A DNA stretch of 64,000 bases, from contig NZ_CP150356.1 of the NCBI RefSeq assembly GCF_051521505.1, positions 5,890,001 through 5,954,000 of the forward strand, written 5' to 3'. Of the stretch, positions 51,738 to 61,708 are shown in pieces (positions within the stretch are counted from its first letter, which is position 1; every line of letters starts with the position of its first letter). Below the pieces are notes generated by a model. It was not told the origin of the DNA. It saw only the letters and a program-made list of their open reading frames with translations, and searched no databases. The translations under genes were made by a program, and so were the position numbers. This stretch comes from Sorangium sp025924095. Its GTDB lineage: Bacteria > Myxococcota_A > Polyangia > Polyangiales > Polyangiaceae.

Positions 51738-53579
51738 ATGTCCAGAAGCCCCGTCGAGCGCGCGCTCTCGTATCACACGCGCACAAAGCATCACCTGAGG
51801 CGTTATGCCCGCTCCCTGGGCCACCTGGACTGGAGCACGCAGCCCGATCCATTCCGCACCTTCGAGGGCGCTCCGGAGGTCCTCTTGCCGCTCCGCGCCG
51901 GCGGGGTCGCCGCGTCGTACAGGGACCTCTACCGCCCCGGCGCGGTGCCGCCCGCCGCGGTCGAGCTCGGATCGATCGCGGCCCTCTTCGAGCTCTCCCT
52001 CGGCCTCTCCGCGTGGAAGGAATACCGAGGCTCGCGCTGGGCGCTCCGGTGCAACCCCTCGAGCGGCAATCTCCACCCGACCGAGGGATACCTGCTCTCG
52101 GCGGGCGCCCCCGGCCTACCTGCGGGCCTCTATCATTACGTGAGCCGCGACCACAAGCTCGAGCGCCGGTCCACGCTGGACGCCGGAGCCTCCCGCGCGC
52201 TCTCGGAGCTCCTCCCCGCCGGCGGCTTCCTCGTGGGGCTGAGCTCTGTCCACTGGCGCGAGGCGTGGAAGTACGGCGAGCGCGCGTTCCGCTATTGCCA
52301 GCACGACGCAGGTCACGCCATCGCCGCCGTCCGCTATGCCGCGGCCGCGCTCGGCTGGTCCGCCGTGCTGCTCGACGACCTCGGCGATCCCGAGCTGTCC
52401 GCGCTGCTCGGCCTCGATCGGGACGCGGACTTCGCGGGGATCGCGGCGGCGGATCGCGAGCACCCGGACGCCGCGCTGCTCGTCGTGCCCGCCGCGCCGC
52501 TGCGCCGGGAGGAGGCGCTCGCCGCCGCCCGCGCGGCCTCCGCGCGCGCCGCCGGGCTGACGCGCCTCGCCGGCGAGGGCGCGTGGGCCGGACGGGCGAA
52601 CGCCCTGAGCCCGAGCCACGTCGACTGGGACGTCATCGAGGACGTCGCCGAGGCCACCTGCAAGGCCCACACGGAGGAGCCGGCCGCCGTCCTGGAGAGC
52701 GCGCTGCCCCCGCTGCCTGACGGCGGCGGCGGCGCCCTGGCGTCCGAGATCATCCGGACGCGGCGGAGCGCCTCCGCCTTCGACGGCCTCACGTCGATCG
52801 GCGCCGAGACGTTCTACGCCATGCTCGACCACCTCCTCCCCCGCCCCGGCGTGCCCCCGTGGGACGCGCTCCCGTGGGCGCCGCGGGTGCACGCTGTCGT
52901 CTTCGTGCACCGCGTCCGCGGCCTCGCCCCGGGCCTCTACGCGCTGGAGCGGTCCGAGGCCGCGCACGAGGGGCTGAGGGCCGCGCTCGCGCACCCCTTC
53001 GCGTGGGAGAAGCCGGAGGGGTGTCCGGATCACCTGCGGCTCTATCGCCTCTCCGAGGCCGATCTCCGGAGCGCCGCGCAGATCGTGAGCTGTCATCAGG
53101 AGATCGCCGCCGACGGCGCGTTCAGCCTCGGGATGGTCGCCGACCTCGGCGCCACGCTCCGGGAGCGCGGCGCGCCGTGGTACCGCCGGCTCTTCTGGGA
53201 GGCCGGCGTCCTCGGCCACGCGCTGTACCTCGAGGCCGAGGCCGCGCGGGACAGCGGCGGCCGGGTGCGCGCGACAGGCATCGGCTGCTACTTCGACGAT
53301 GTGTTTCACGAGCTGTGCGGCATCGCCGGCGACGACTTCCAGAGCCTCTATCACTTCACCGTCGGCGGCCCCGTCGAGGACACGCGCCTGACGACGCTCG
53401 CCCCTTACGAGCACCTCGAGAGCGCACGGCTCCCCGCGTCCCCTTCCCCGGCGCACCGCCCACAGGAATCGACTCAACCCGCTCAGACCGTCGCCCCTGT
53501 GGCCGGGGCCGGCGACGTTGACAGGGATATCGGTCTTTGCTCCTATGGCCAATCCACTCGGAGCGGCGCGCGCGTCTGA
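51738..53579 (+). CDS. SagB-type double nitroreductase (dehydrogenase-like)
   Basis: 613 aa with two nitroreductase-like halves. The first (~50-290) holds LRCNPSSGNLHPTEGYLL, the FMN-binding and SagB signature. The second (~340-560) begins IIRTRRSASAFDG and includes GAFSLGMVADLG and ATGIGCYFDDVFHELCG. SagB-type enzymes oxidise azolines in thiazole/oxazole RiPP clusters, but no cyclodehydratase or precursor is seen nearby; many such double nitroreductases are stand-alone with unknown substrates. ATG 51738 is the first in-frame start; the ribosome binding site is weak. The stop lies 14 bp before the next kinase start. Confidence 0.88.
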   Translation: MSRSPVERALSYHTRTKHHLRRYARSLGHLDWSTQPDPFRTFEGAPEVLLPLRAGGVAASYRDLYRPGAVPPAAVELGSIAALFELSLGLSAWKEYRGSRWALRCNPSSGNLHPTEGYLLSAGAPGLPAGLYHYVSRDHKLERRSTLDAGASRALSELLPAGGFLVGLSSVHWREAWKYGERAFRYCQHDAGHAIAAVRYAAAALGWSAVLLDDLGDPELSALLGLDRDADFAGIAAADREHPDAALLVVPAAPLRREEALAAARAASARAAGLTRLAGEGAWAGRANALSPSHVDWDVIEDVAEATCKAHTEEPAAVLESALPPLPDGGGGALASEIIRTRRSASAFDGLTSIGAETFYAMLDHLLPRPGVPPWDALPWAPRVHAVVFVHRVRGLAPGLYALERSEAAHEGLRAALAHPFAWEKPEGCPDHLRLYRLSEADLRSAAQIVSCHQEIAADGAFSLGMVADLGATLRERGAPWYRRLFWEAGVLGHALYLEAEAARDSGGRVRATGIGCYFDDVFHELCGIAGDDFQSLYHFTVGGPVEDTRLTTLAPYEHLESARLPASPSPAHRPQESTQPAQTVAPVAGAGDVDRDIGLCSYGQSTRSGARV

Positions 53580-53593
53580 GAACGGCCGGGGGC

Positions 53594-56326
53594 ATGGTGG
53601 GCACGGGTCAAGACATCTCGGACGCGGAGCCGACCCAGACGGCGATCATGGGCAAGTACCGGCCGATCGCGAAGCTCGGCCGCGGTGGGATGGGGGACGT
53701 GTTCCTGGCGAGCGCGCGGGGGCCGGGGTCGTTCAACAAGCTCGTCGTCGTCAAGCGCCACCGCGGCGTGGGCGGAGACGGCGAGAAGGTCGTCGCCATG
53801 TTCCTCGACGAGGCGAAGCTGTCGGCGCGCCTCAACCACCCCAACATCGTCCAGACCTACGAGGTCGGCATGGACGAGGCCGGCTACTTCACCGTGATGG
53901 AGTATCTGGAGGGCCAGCCGCTCAGCGGGATCATGAAGGCGGTGGCCCAGGGAGAGCCGGGCGCGGCAGGCTTCAAGCGCGGCGTCTGGGTCCGGATCGT
54001 GGCCGACCTGCTGAGCGGCCTCCATCACGCGCACGAGCTCTGCGATTACGACGGCACGCCGCTCGGCATCGTCCACCGCGACGTCTCCCCGCACAACATC
54101 TTCGTCACGTACGACGGCGCGGTGAAGCTCCTCGACTTCGGCATCGCCAAGGCGTCCATCAACACGAACCACACCGAGACCGGGAAGCTGAAGGGCAAGA
54201 CGTCCTACATGGCGCCCGAGCAGGCCGTCGACAGCGCGAGGATCGACCGGCGGGCCGACATCTTCGTGGCCGGGATCGTGCTCTGGGAGCTCCTCACGCG
54301 GGAGCGACTCTTCGGCGGCGACGCCGTGAGCGCGCTCTGGAAGCTGGCGGCCGTGGACGAGATCCAGCGGCCCTCGCTCGTTCACCCGGACATCCCGCCG
54401 GCGCTCGACGCCATCGTCGCGAGGGCGCTCGATCGCGACCCGGCGAAGCGGTTCGCGACCGCGCAGGAGATGCGCGCGGCGCTCGAGGACTACCTGCATG
54501 GGGCGGGCGAGGACGCCGGCTCGGACGAGATCGGCGCCACGATGCTGGGCATGTTCGCGGAGCGCCGCGCCAGCATGCAACAGCAGGTCAAGACGTACAT
54601 CGAGCAGAGCTCGATCCGTCCGAGCGCGCTCCTCTCACCCCGCCTCTCCTGCACGAGCTCGATCGAGGGCGCAGACGGAGGGCGTCTCCTGGCCATGCCC
54701 CCCCTCGATGAGGAGCTCGGGCAGAGGACCCCTGGGCCGCCTGGCCAGAGGCGCGCCACGTCCGACTCGACGAGCCTCAAGTCGACCCTCTCCACGACCG
54801 CCACGCCTCAGCAGCGCAGCTACCTGATCGGGGCGATCGGCGTGGCCGCCCTGGTCGCCGCGGTGGCGATCTCCGCACGCCGCCCGGAGGGACAGGCGCG
54901 CTCGGCCGGCTCCGGGGCGGCCGTGCTCGCCGGGTCGACCGCTGCCGTGTCCACCGCGGCCGCGGGCGCCGGCTGCACAGGGGCGCTCCGCATCCGGATC
55001 ACGACGGGCGAAACAGGGCCGACCGCCGACGTCGCGCCAGCGTACAAATACGGAGTCTACGACTACCTGCGTCACCTCAACGACAGTCAGGGAGGGCTCC
55101 GCGGCTGTCCCATCGACGTCGACATGAAGGACGCGCAGTACGACCCGGCCATGACGGAGGAGGCCATCGAGGCGTGGCGGCGGGAGCCGGAGTGGAGCGA
55201 GGTCTCCACGCTGTTCATCTTCGGCACCGGGCCGACCACCCGCGTCGCGCCGAAGCTCGCGGAGGAGAAGAAGCTCATCATCCCCGGGTCGTACGCCGGC
55301 TCGCTGGCCACGCCGGTGCCGATCTCGGCGGACGTGCGCTACGCCGAGTTCAACGCTCTCGGACACAGCCTCTCGGCGACCGAGCACAAGACGAGCCCCG
55401 GCTATCCGTACATCTTTTTCCCGGCCACGGACTACTCGACCGGGATCCGCATCGGGATGAAGGCCGCCTGGAAGATCGCGCCCGGGCGCATCGCGATGGT
55501 GCATGACACCATCGACAGGTGTCTTTACTGCGTCGACCCGCTCGCCGCGGGCAAATCGTACGTGGAGCACCTGCCTGGCATGCTGCTCGGCGAGGATCTC
55601 CTCGTTCCTCAGACGTCCTCCCCCGAGGACGAGGGGCTCATCGTCGACGCGGTGGCCCGCTACGTGAAAAGAGAGATCGAGAAGAAGAAGGCGGACCCGT
55701 CCTACGTCCCGGCGAGCTGGTTCTGGGCCGGCAACACCGTCCTCTCTTCGGCCTTCGTCGGGAGGGGGGCCGCCGCCGCGCAGCGGCTCGTCGATCGGGC
55801 GTTCCCGGGGAAGGAGCGCTGGCAGCTGCGCGTGATGGCGAACAACTGGGGCATCGGCGAGCGGACGCTGTCGCTCTGCGGGGCCGACTGCGCTGGCATC
55901 TTCTACGGCCTGTTCCCCGTCCCGATCTACGGTGACACCCAGCATTCGAGCGGGATGGCGGAGATGCTGCGGATCCACCGGGCGTACCGGGAGAAGGACG
56001 ACCACCCGCTCGACCGGTATCAGGACCAGTTCTACGTCCAGGGCCACGCGGCGGCGCTCATGTGGCGCAAGGCCGTCGAGCGGGCCGTCGACGCGGGGCA
56101 CGAGCGGCCGACGGGAGAGGACCTGAAGGACGCGCTCGAGTCGTTCCAGAACGTGGTGCTCGACGGGATGACGGCCGGGCCGATCTCGTTCAGCCCGACC
56201 GACCATCGACCTCAGTCGAACGAGTCGGTGTACGCGATCCGCGCGAGCGGGGATGCGGGGGGCGTGGCGTTCCGGTTCGTGGACTACTATTCCATCGAGC
56301 TCGATTCGAAGTGGCGTGGCTACTGA
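53594..56326 (+). CDS. Ser/Thr kinase with extracellular substrate-binding-protein-like sensor
   Basis: 910 aa. The cytoplasmic Ser/Thr kinase (~20-300) has LGRGGMGDVF, VVVKRH, IVHRDVSPHN, LLDFGIAK and MAPEQAV. A linker and one membrane helix (YLIGAIGVAALVAAVAI) follow near 430. The C-terminal ~450 residues, predicted outside the membrane, resemble a periplasmic-binding-protein type 1 (Peripla_BP_6, branched-chain amino-acid binding) domain: YDYLRHLNDSQGGLRG, AEEKKLIIPGSYAG, FFPATDYSTGIRIG. This suggests a kinase that senses a small ligand directly. ATG 53594 was chosen as it follows the SagB stop; 53648, just before the kinase fold, is also possible. Confidence 0.88.
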   Translation: MVGTGQDISDAEPTQTAIMGKYRPIAKLGRGGMGDVFLASARGPGSFNKLVVVKRHRGVGGDGEKVVAMFLDEAKLSARLNHPNIVQTYEVGMDEAGYFTVMEYLEGQPLSGIMKAVAQGEPGAAGFKRGVWVRIVADLLSGLHHAHELCDYDGTPLGIVHRDVSPHNIFVTYDGAVKLLDFGIAKASINTNHTETGKLKGKTSYMAPEQAVDSARIDRRADIFVAGIVLWELLTRERLFGGDAVSALWKLAAVDEIQRPSLVHPDIPPALDAIVARALDRDPAKRFATAQEMRAALEDYLHGAGEDAGSDEIGATMLGMFAERRASMQQQVKTYIEQSSIRPSALLSPRLSCTSSIEGADGGRLLAMPPLDEELGQRTPGPPGQRRATSDSTSLKSTLSTTATPQQRSYLIGAIGVAALVAAVAISARRPEGQARSAGSGAAVLAGSTAAVSTAAAGAGCTGALRIRITTGETGPTADVAPAYKYGVYDYLRHLNDSQGGLRGCPIDVDMKDAQYDPAMTEEAIEAWRREPEWSEVSTLFIFGTGPTTRVAPKLAEEKKLIIPGSYAGSLATPVPISADVRYAEFNALGHSLSATEHKTSPGYPYIFFPATDYSTGIRIGMKAAWKIAPGRIAMVHDTIDRCLYCVDPLAAGKSYVEHLPGMLLGEDLLVPQTSSPEDEGLIVDAVARYVKREIEKKKADPSYVPASWFWAGNTVLSSAFVGRGAAAAQRLVDRAFPGKERWQLRVMANNWGIGERTLSLCGADCAGIFYGLFPVPIYGDTQHSSGMAEMLRIHRAYREKDDHPLDRYQDQFYVQGHAAALMWRKAVERAVDAGHERPTGEDLKDALESFQNVVLDGMTAGPISFSPTDHRPQSNESVYAIRASGDAGGVAFRFVDYYSIELDSKWRGY

Positions 56327-56370
56327 GCCGAGCCGGCGGGATCCAGGGATGAGCCTGGGCGACGCGGCGC

Positions 56371-58323
56371 TCAGGTAGGTCCGGCGATCCGCCAGAACCC
56401 GATCCTCGCGGCGCCCCGGAGGTCCGGGCCGACCGGGCCCTTGCCCCAGAAGTGATCGTCGTAGTTGGGGAGTGTCCAGTCCGGACCATAGACCCCCATC
56501 ACCGCGTAGGTCACCTTGTCGTCGGGCTGGATCTCGATCGCCGTCGTCGCCCACGCCTGCCGCACCGGCGCCGGGCTCGCGTCGTCCAGCAGGTAGCTCG
56601 CGAACAGGGAGCCCTCGGTCGTGTCGTCGAACGACTCGGTCGCATACCCGAGCAGCAGGTGCAGGCCGTCGAACGCGCCCGACCACCGGGCACGCCACGC
56701 GCCCGCGTCGTCCTGCAGCGGGCCGCAGGCGGCGACCACCATCCACTCCAGGTTGGAGTTGCCCCAGTGAGCGTCGCTGAAGTGAAGGAACCGATCGTTC
56801 ATGGCGCTGCAGAACATGAACCCGACGCCGTTCGCGTGCCCCGTATAGAACGTGAGATCGACCGAGTCCGCGAACGACGCGTCCTGACCCCCCAGCGCCG
56901 GATCCTTGAAATCGACCTCCCACGCGCGGAGCTCACCCCAGTTGAAGCGCTGCTGGACCCCCCCCGCCCGGAAGCCCTTCAGGAGCCCGTCGACGTTCGC
57001 CGCCGAATGATCGAGGCCGCCGCAGAGCCCGACCCACTCGGCGCCGACCATGGCGCGCCCCTCGTCGCCCGGAGACGGCGGGGACGGGCTCGGCGACGGA
57101 GGCGGGCTCGGCGCCGCGGGCCCCGCCGTGCGCGCGAACGAGAGCGGCCGCCCCGCCGTCGCGACAAGGCCGTCGGCGTCCGTGACATAGAGAGAGAGCG
57201 TCTCCGTCTCGCCGCGAAAGCCCGAGCCGCCCGGCGCGATCCGCACCGCCCTGCCGTCTGCGCCGGCCGGATCGAGCGAGCGCGCCGAGGATACCCACCT
57301 GTACGTGTAGGGAGCAGTGCCCCCGGCGACGCTCGCCTCCGCAGAGACGGTCTCGCCGTCCACACGCACGGTGATCGCGGCCCTCGGAGCGTCGACGACG
57401 GCCGGGACGATCACCTTGCGGACGTCCACCACCTCACCCCCGACGCGCCGCCTGGCGCTGCACACGAAATGGGGGAGGATCCGCCGCACCTCGCGGGAGA
57501 GCGGCGGCGCGTAATAGACGAGCTCCGGCTCGGCCGCGACCACCGCGCCGCCGCCCAGCGCGCGGGCGCACAGCGCCGGGGCCTCCGAGGCCGGGACAAT
57601 CGCGACGTCCTCCCCGCGCTCGAGGTCGCGACGCGCGTAGATCAGGTGGGTCACGGCGCCCTCGGCGTCGAACGTCACCCGGACCTTGGCGCCGGGGCCG
57701 ATCAGCCGGAGCCCCTCGGCCTGATCGCGAAAGCTCACTTGCGTGTCGAGCTCGGCCCGCGCCACGTGGCGCCCCTCGATGTCGATCGCCTCGAAGAGCG
57801 AGTGGCCCACGGCGATCTCGCGCCCGACGGGCAGGCGCGCGCCTTCCAGCGCGGCCCACGCCCGCGCCGCCGCGTCCGGCTCCGGGACGACGCGCAGCGC
57901 CGCGAGCGCCTCGAAATCCAGGGCGTCATCGCCCGGCGCCGTGGCGAAGCCGCGCTCGTCGCGGAACCCGGGCGCGGGCGGGCCGGCCTTCGTCGTGGGC
58001 AAGCGCTGGAACCGCGCGCGATCGAGGTAGCGAATCGCGCCGTCGGCCCCGATCGAGGCGCCGCCCCGGAAGTTCTCCTCCGCGAGCCCGAGCGCGCCGG
58101 CGAGCGCGGTCGCCCGCGCGACGTCGGCGCTCCGGCCGATCACGCGGTAAGCGGGCAGGAAGCTCGCCCTCGCCCACGCCCGCGTCAGAGCGGGCGCCGT
58201 GCCGGACGCACCGTCACCGGCGCTCTCCGGGAGATCCTCGCCGGCGTCGCGGCCGCTGCACCCCGCGACGCCGAGGGTCATGAGGAGAAAGATACCCAGC
58301 ACCCCACCCGGTGATCTCTTCAC
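56371..58323 (-). CDS. Lipoprotein with C-terminal DUF6345-type domain
   Basis: 650 aa. GTG start at 58323, with AGGGGG upstream. The N-terminus (KRSPGGVLGIFLLMTLGVAGC) is a lipoprotein signal with lipobox VAGC, so it is exported and lipid-anchored. The middle has a PepSY-like region and a Ser/Pro-rich linker (APSPPPSPSPSPPSP). The C-terminal ~210 residues (GAEWVGLCGGLDHSA, VDLTFYTGHANGVGF, CGPLQDD) resemble the DUF6345 domain, whose function is unknown. It is transcribed toward the kinase gene, convergently, with a 44-bp gap. Function unknown; secretion is well supported. Confidence 0.75.
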   Translation of the reverse strand: MKRSPGGVLGIFLLMTLGVAGCSGRDAGEDLPESAGDGASGTAPALTRAWARASFLPAYRVIGRSADVARATALAGALGLAEENFRGGASIGADGAIRYLDRARFQRLPTTKAGPPAPGFRDERGFATAPGDDALDFEALAALRVVPEPDAAARAWAALEGARLPVGREIAVGHSLFEAIDIEGRHVARAELDTQVSFRDQAEGLRLIGPGAKVRVTFDAEGAVTHLIYARRDLERGEDVAIVPASEAPALCARALGGGAVVAAEPELVYYAPPLSREVRRILPHFVCSARRRVGGEVVDVRKVIVPAVVDAPRAAITVRVDGETVSAEASVAGGTAPYTYRWVSSARSLDPAGADGRAVRIAPGGSGFRGETETLSLYVTDADGLVATAGRPLSFARTAGPAAPSPPPSPSPSPPSPGDEGRAMVGAEWVGLCGGLDHSAANVDGLLKGFRAGGVQQRFNWGELRAWEVDFKDPALGGQDASFADSVDLTFYTGHANGVGFMFCSAMNDRFLHFSDAHWGNSNLEWMVVAACGPLQDDAGAWRARWSGAFDGLHLLLGYATESFDDTTEGSLFASYLLDDASPAPVRQAWATTAIEIQPDDKVTYAVMGVYGPDWTLPNYDDHFWGKGPVGPDLRGAARIGFWRIAGPT

Positions 58324-58554
58324 GAAAGTCCCCCTTTCCCTGCGGTTGCGGCGAGGCTCGGCGCGCAACTCCAGAGGAGCGATCTCGCAGGGAGCCTGCG
58401 CGCGGCGCTCCCGGCCCGCGACGCGGCCCCCCCACATTGCAGGACCCAAGCCACCTCGGAGGCGGCGCGGAGCGGCGCGACTCACCGCGCTATTCGCCGT
58501 TTCTCGGCCGAGATTGACCGGCTCGCGCGCGGCTCCTAGGCTGCCGCGCATTCC

Positions 58555-59667
58555 ATGACAGCGCACACGAAGGACGGAGAGAGCGCGCCCCGCGCCGGCG
58601 ATCGGACGCTCGAGGGGACGGGGGATCCAGGCGCGCGCCTGTTCCTCGACTTCCTCTCCTCGATCCGCCCCCGCATCGAGGCCGCGCTCGAGCAGCGCTG
58701 GCGCGACAGGGTGAGCCACGTGCAGCGCTACGGCCGCGAGGTCGCGGCGATGGCCATGGAGGCGAGGAACCTCACCCTGCGCGGCGGCAAGCGGTTCCGC
58801 GCGGGCCTGCTCGTCGCCGCCTACCAGGGCGTCGCGCCGGACGCGCCGCTCGAGCCCGCGATCGACGCCGGCGTCGCGCTCGAGCTGCTCCAGACGTACC
58901 TGCTCATCCAGGACGACTGGATCGACGGCGACACAGTCCGGAGGGGGGACCGCACCGTGCACGTCGCGCTGACCGAGGCGCTCGGCGATCCGCACCTCGG
59001 GGCCTCGTCCGCGATCCTCGCGGGCGATCTCACGTGGGGCCTCGCGCTGAGCGCGCTCGCGGGCGCCGAGGCGCCGCCGGCGAGGGCGCTCGCGGCCGTG
59101 CGGCTGTTCTGCGCGATGCACGAGGACGTCGTGATCGGGCAGCACCTCGACGTTGTCGGGCGGGCCGAGGACGTCGAGCAGATGCACGCGCTCAAGACCG
59201 GCAGCTACACGGTGCGCGGCCCGCTCGCGCTCGGCGCCACGCTCGCCGGCGCGCCGCCCGAGACCGTGGCGGCGCTCGAGCGGTTCGCGGCGCCGGTGGG
59301 CGTCGCCTTCCAGCTGCGCGACGACCTCCTCGGCACCTTCGGGAGCGCCGCCGCGACCGGCAAGCCGGTCGGCAACGACCTGCGCGCCGGCAAGCGCACC
59401 GCGGTGCTCGCGTCGGCCGAGGGGCGCCTCGACGCCGCGGGCCGGAGCGCCGTCGAGCGAGCGCTCGGCCGCAAGGACGCGAGCGACGACGCCGTGGCGG
59501 CCGCGACGCTGGCGCTCGAGGCGTGCGGCGCGCGGCGCGCGGTCGAGGAGCGGCTCTCCGCCCTGTGCGGCGAGGCCGAGGCCCTCGGGCGGTCGCTGCC
59601 GGTGAGCGCGTCGGCCCGGCAGATCCTGTGCGGCGCGGCGAGCGCGCTCCGGTGGACAGGCGCATGA
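58555..59667 (+). CDS. Polyprenyl diphosphate synthase (farnesyl/geranylgeranyl type)
   Basis: 370 aa. It carries the first Asp-rich motif DDWID (120-124, within LLIQDDWIDGD) and the second, DDLLG (~256-260, within QLRDDLLGTFG), plus GGKRFR and KTGSYT, all needed to condense isopentenyl and allylic diphosphates. Chain length cannot be judged safely from sequence. It is the first gene of a four-gene operon with mevalonate kinase, decarboxylase and phosphomevalonate kinase, joined by 4-bp overlaps, so it consumes the products of that pathway. A plausible ribosome binding site is not obvious. Confidence 0.94.
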   Translation: MTAHTKDGESAPRAGDRTLEGTGDPGARLFLDFLSSIRPRIEAALEQRWRDRVSHVQRYGREVAAMAMEARNLTLRGGKRFRAGLLVAAYQGVAPDAPLEPAIDAGVALELLQTYLLIQDDWIDGDTVRRGDRTVHVALTEALGDPHLGASSAILAGDLTWGLALSALAGAEAPPARALAAVRLFCAMHEDVVIGQHLDVVGRAEDVEQMHALKTGSYTVRGPLALGATLAGAPPETVAALERFAAPVGVAFQLRDDLLGTFGSAAATGKPVGNDLRAGKRTAVLASAEGRLDAAGRSAVERALGRKDASDDAVAAATLALEACGARRAVEERLSALCGEAEALGRSLPVSASARQILCGAASALRWTGA

Positions 59668-60698
59668 TCGAGGCGCTCGGCCAGGCGTCCGGCAAGGTCA
59701 TCCTGCTCGGCGAGCACGCGGTCGTGTACGGAGCGCCCGCGCTCGCCGCCGGCATCGAGCGAGGCGCCCGCGCGCGCGCGACGCGCGTCGACGCGGGTGT
59801 GGGCGACATGCGCGCGAGCGCGCTGCGGCTGGGCGGGCGCGAGCACGGCACGGCGCCGGCCGAGGGGGACATCGCGCACGCGTTCGCGGCCCTGCTCGAC
59901 GCGCTCCCCGGCGCCGGCCCGGTGCGCGTCGAGGCGGAGAGCGACCTGCCGCCCGGCGGCGGCCTGGGGAGCTCGGCGGCGCTCGGGGTCGCGATCGCCC
60001 GTGCGGTCGCCGCGCTGGCGCGCGGGTCGCTCGAGGCCGCCGCGCCGGCCGCCTCCATCGCGCCGGCCGCGTTCACCGCCGAGGCCGCGGTCGCCGCGGC
60101 TGCCGCCTGGGAGCGCGTGTTCCACGGTAACCCGTCGGGCATCGACACGACGGCGGCGGCGCGCGGCGGGTGCTTCCGCTTCACCCGGGCGCACGGCGCG
60201 ACCTCCGTCGCCCCGCGCGACGACCTCTGGCTGTGCGTGGGCTCGACGGGGGTGCCGTCGTCCACGCGCAGCATGGTCGAGCTCGTGGCGAAGCTCTTCG
60301 AGCGCAACCCCACGCTGGCCGACGCCTCCATCGCCGGCATCGCCGCGCTCGTCGAGAGCGCGGCCCTCGCGATCGAGGCGGGCGACGCGATCGGGCTCGG
60401 CCGGCTGATGGACATGAACCAGCTGCTCCTCGCCGGGATGTTCGTCTCGACCGAGGCGATCGAGACCCTGTGCAAGCTCGCGCGCGAGGCCGGCGCGCTC
60501 GGCGCCAAGCTCACCGGCGCCGGCGGAGGCGGCTCGGTCATCGCCCTGCTCCCGCCCCCTCGGCCCGGCGGCGGCGCGCCGGCGACGTCGAGCGGCGCGG
60601 CAGATCGCGTGCTCGCCGCCTGGCGCGACGCGGGGTACAGCGGCTTCGTGACCCGGGTGAAGGCGGGCACGAGGACGGGGGCGGAGGAGCAAGCATGA
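59664..60698 (+). CDS. mvaK1: Mevalonate kinase
   Basis: 344 aa, GHMP kinase. Motif 1 is GKVILLGEHAVVYGAPA (~11-27), motif 2 is PGGGLGSSAALGVAI (~95-110), motif 3 is KLTGAGGGGSVIAL (~280-293). The HGNPSGIDTTAA segment is typical of mevalonate kinases. It phosphorylates mevalonate with ATP, upstream of phosphomevalonate kinase. The ATG at 59664 overlaps the stop of the previous gene (ATGA), and its own stop overlaps the next ATG. Confidence 0.95.
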   Translation: MIEALGQASGKVILLGEHAVVYGAPALAAGIERGARARATRVDAGVGDMRASALRLGGREHGTAPAEGDIAHAFAALLDALPGAGPVRVEAESDLPPGGGLGSSAALGVAIARAVAALARGSLEAAAPAASIAPAAFTAEAAVAAAAAWERVFHGNPSGIDTTAAARGGCFRFTRAHGATSVAPRDDLWLCVGSTGVPSSTRSMVELVAKLFERNPTLADASIAGIAALVESAALAIEAGDAIGLGRLMDMNQLLLAGMFVSTEAIETLCKLAREAGALGAKLTGAGGGGSVIALLPPPRPGGGAPATSSGAADRVLAAWRDAGYSGFVTRVKAGTRTGAEEQA

Positions 60699-61708
60699 GC
60701 GCCGTGAGCCGGGCGACCGCGATCGCCCATCCGAACATCGCCCTCGCGAAGTACTGGGGCAAACGGGCCGACGGGCACAACCTGCCCGCCGTGCCGAGCC
60801 TCTCCGTGACGCTCGCCGGGATGACGACGACGACGGAGGTCGTCTTCGACCCGTCGCTCGATCGCGACGAGCTCCACCTCGGCGGCGCGGCCCTGCCGCC
60901 GGACTCGGGGGCGACGCGCCGGGTCTCCGGGCTCCTCGACCGGGTCCGCGCCGCCTCGGGGCGGCGCGAGCGCGCCCGCGTGGTCAGCCGCAACGACTTC
61001 CCCACCGCGGCGGGGCTCGCCTCGAGCGCGTCGGCGTTCGCCGCGCTCGCGCTCGCCGCGAGCGCCGCCGCGGGCCTGCCCACCGCGCCCGCCGTGATGA
61101 GCGACCTCGCGCGGAGGACCTCGGTCTCCGCCGCGCGCTCCGCGTTCGGCGGCTTCGTCGAGCTCCGCGCCGGGCGCCCCGGCGACGAGGCGCTCGCGGC
61201 GACGCCGCTCGCGCCCGAGGGGCACTGGCCGCTCGCGGTCGTGATCGCGGTGACGCGCGAGGGCCCGAAGGAGGTGGGCTCCAGCGAGGGCATGCGGCAC
61301 ACCGCGACGACGAGCCCCTATTTCCCCGCCTGGGTCGACGCCGCGCCGTCGCTCTTCGACGTGGTCCGCGCGGCGGTCCTCGCCCGCGACTTCGCCGCGC
61401 TCGGCGCCGCGGCCGAGGCGAGCGCCCTGTGCATGCACGCCTCGAGCATCGCCGCCTCGCCGGGCCTGCTCTACTGGACCGGCGCCACCGTCGAGGTGAT
61501 CGCCGCGGTGCGGAGTCTCCGGGGCCAGGGCACGCCGGCGTTCTTCACCATCGACGCCGGCCCGCACGTGAAGGTCTTCACGGCGCCCGAGGCGCAGGCC
61601 GCCGTGGAGCGTGCGCTGCTCGCCGTCCCCGGCGTCCTCCGCACCATCTCGGCCGTCCCCGGCGGCGGCGCCCGCCTCGCGCCTCCGGCGGGGGGCGCGG
61701 GCGCGTGA
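60695..61708 (+). CDS. mvaD: Diphosphomevalonate decarboxylase
   Basis: 337 aa. HPNIALAKYWGKR at the N-terminus is the diagnostic substrate-binding segment, followed by FPTAAGLASSASAFAAL (~105-121) and SARSAFGGFVEL. The enzyme converts mevalonate 5-diphosphate to isopentenyl diphosphate with ATP. It is coupled by 4-bp overlaps to mevalonate kinase (upstream) and phosphomevalonate kinase (downstream). All motifs look intact. Confidence 0.95.
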   Translation: MSAVSRATAIAHPNIALAKYWGKRADGHNLPAVPSLSVTLAGMTTTTEVVFDPSLDRDELHLGGAALPPDSGATRRVSGLLDRVRAASGRRERARVVSRNDFPTAAGLASSASAFAALALAASAAAGLPTAPAVMSDLARRTSVSAARSAFGGFVELRAGRPGDEALAATPLAPEGHWPLAVVIAVTREGPKEVGSSEGMRHTATTSPYFPAWVDAAPSLFDVVRAAVLARDFAALGAAAEASALCMHASSIAASPGLLYWTGATVEVIAAVRSLRGQGTPAFFTIDAGPHVKVFTAPEAQAAVERALLAVPGVLRTISAVPGGGARLAPPAGGAGA

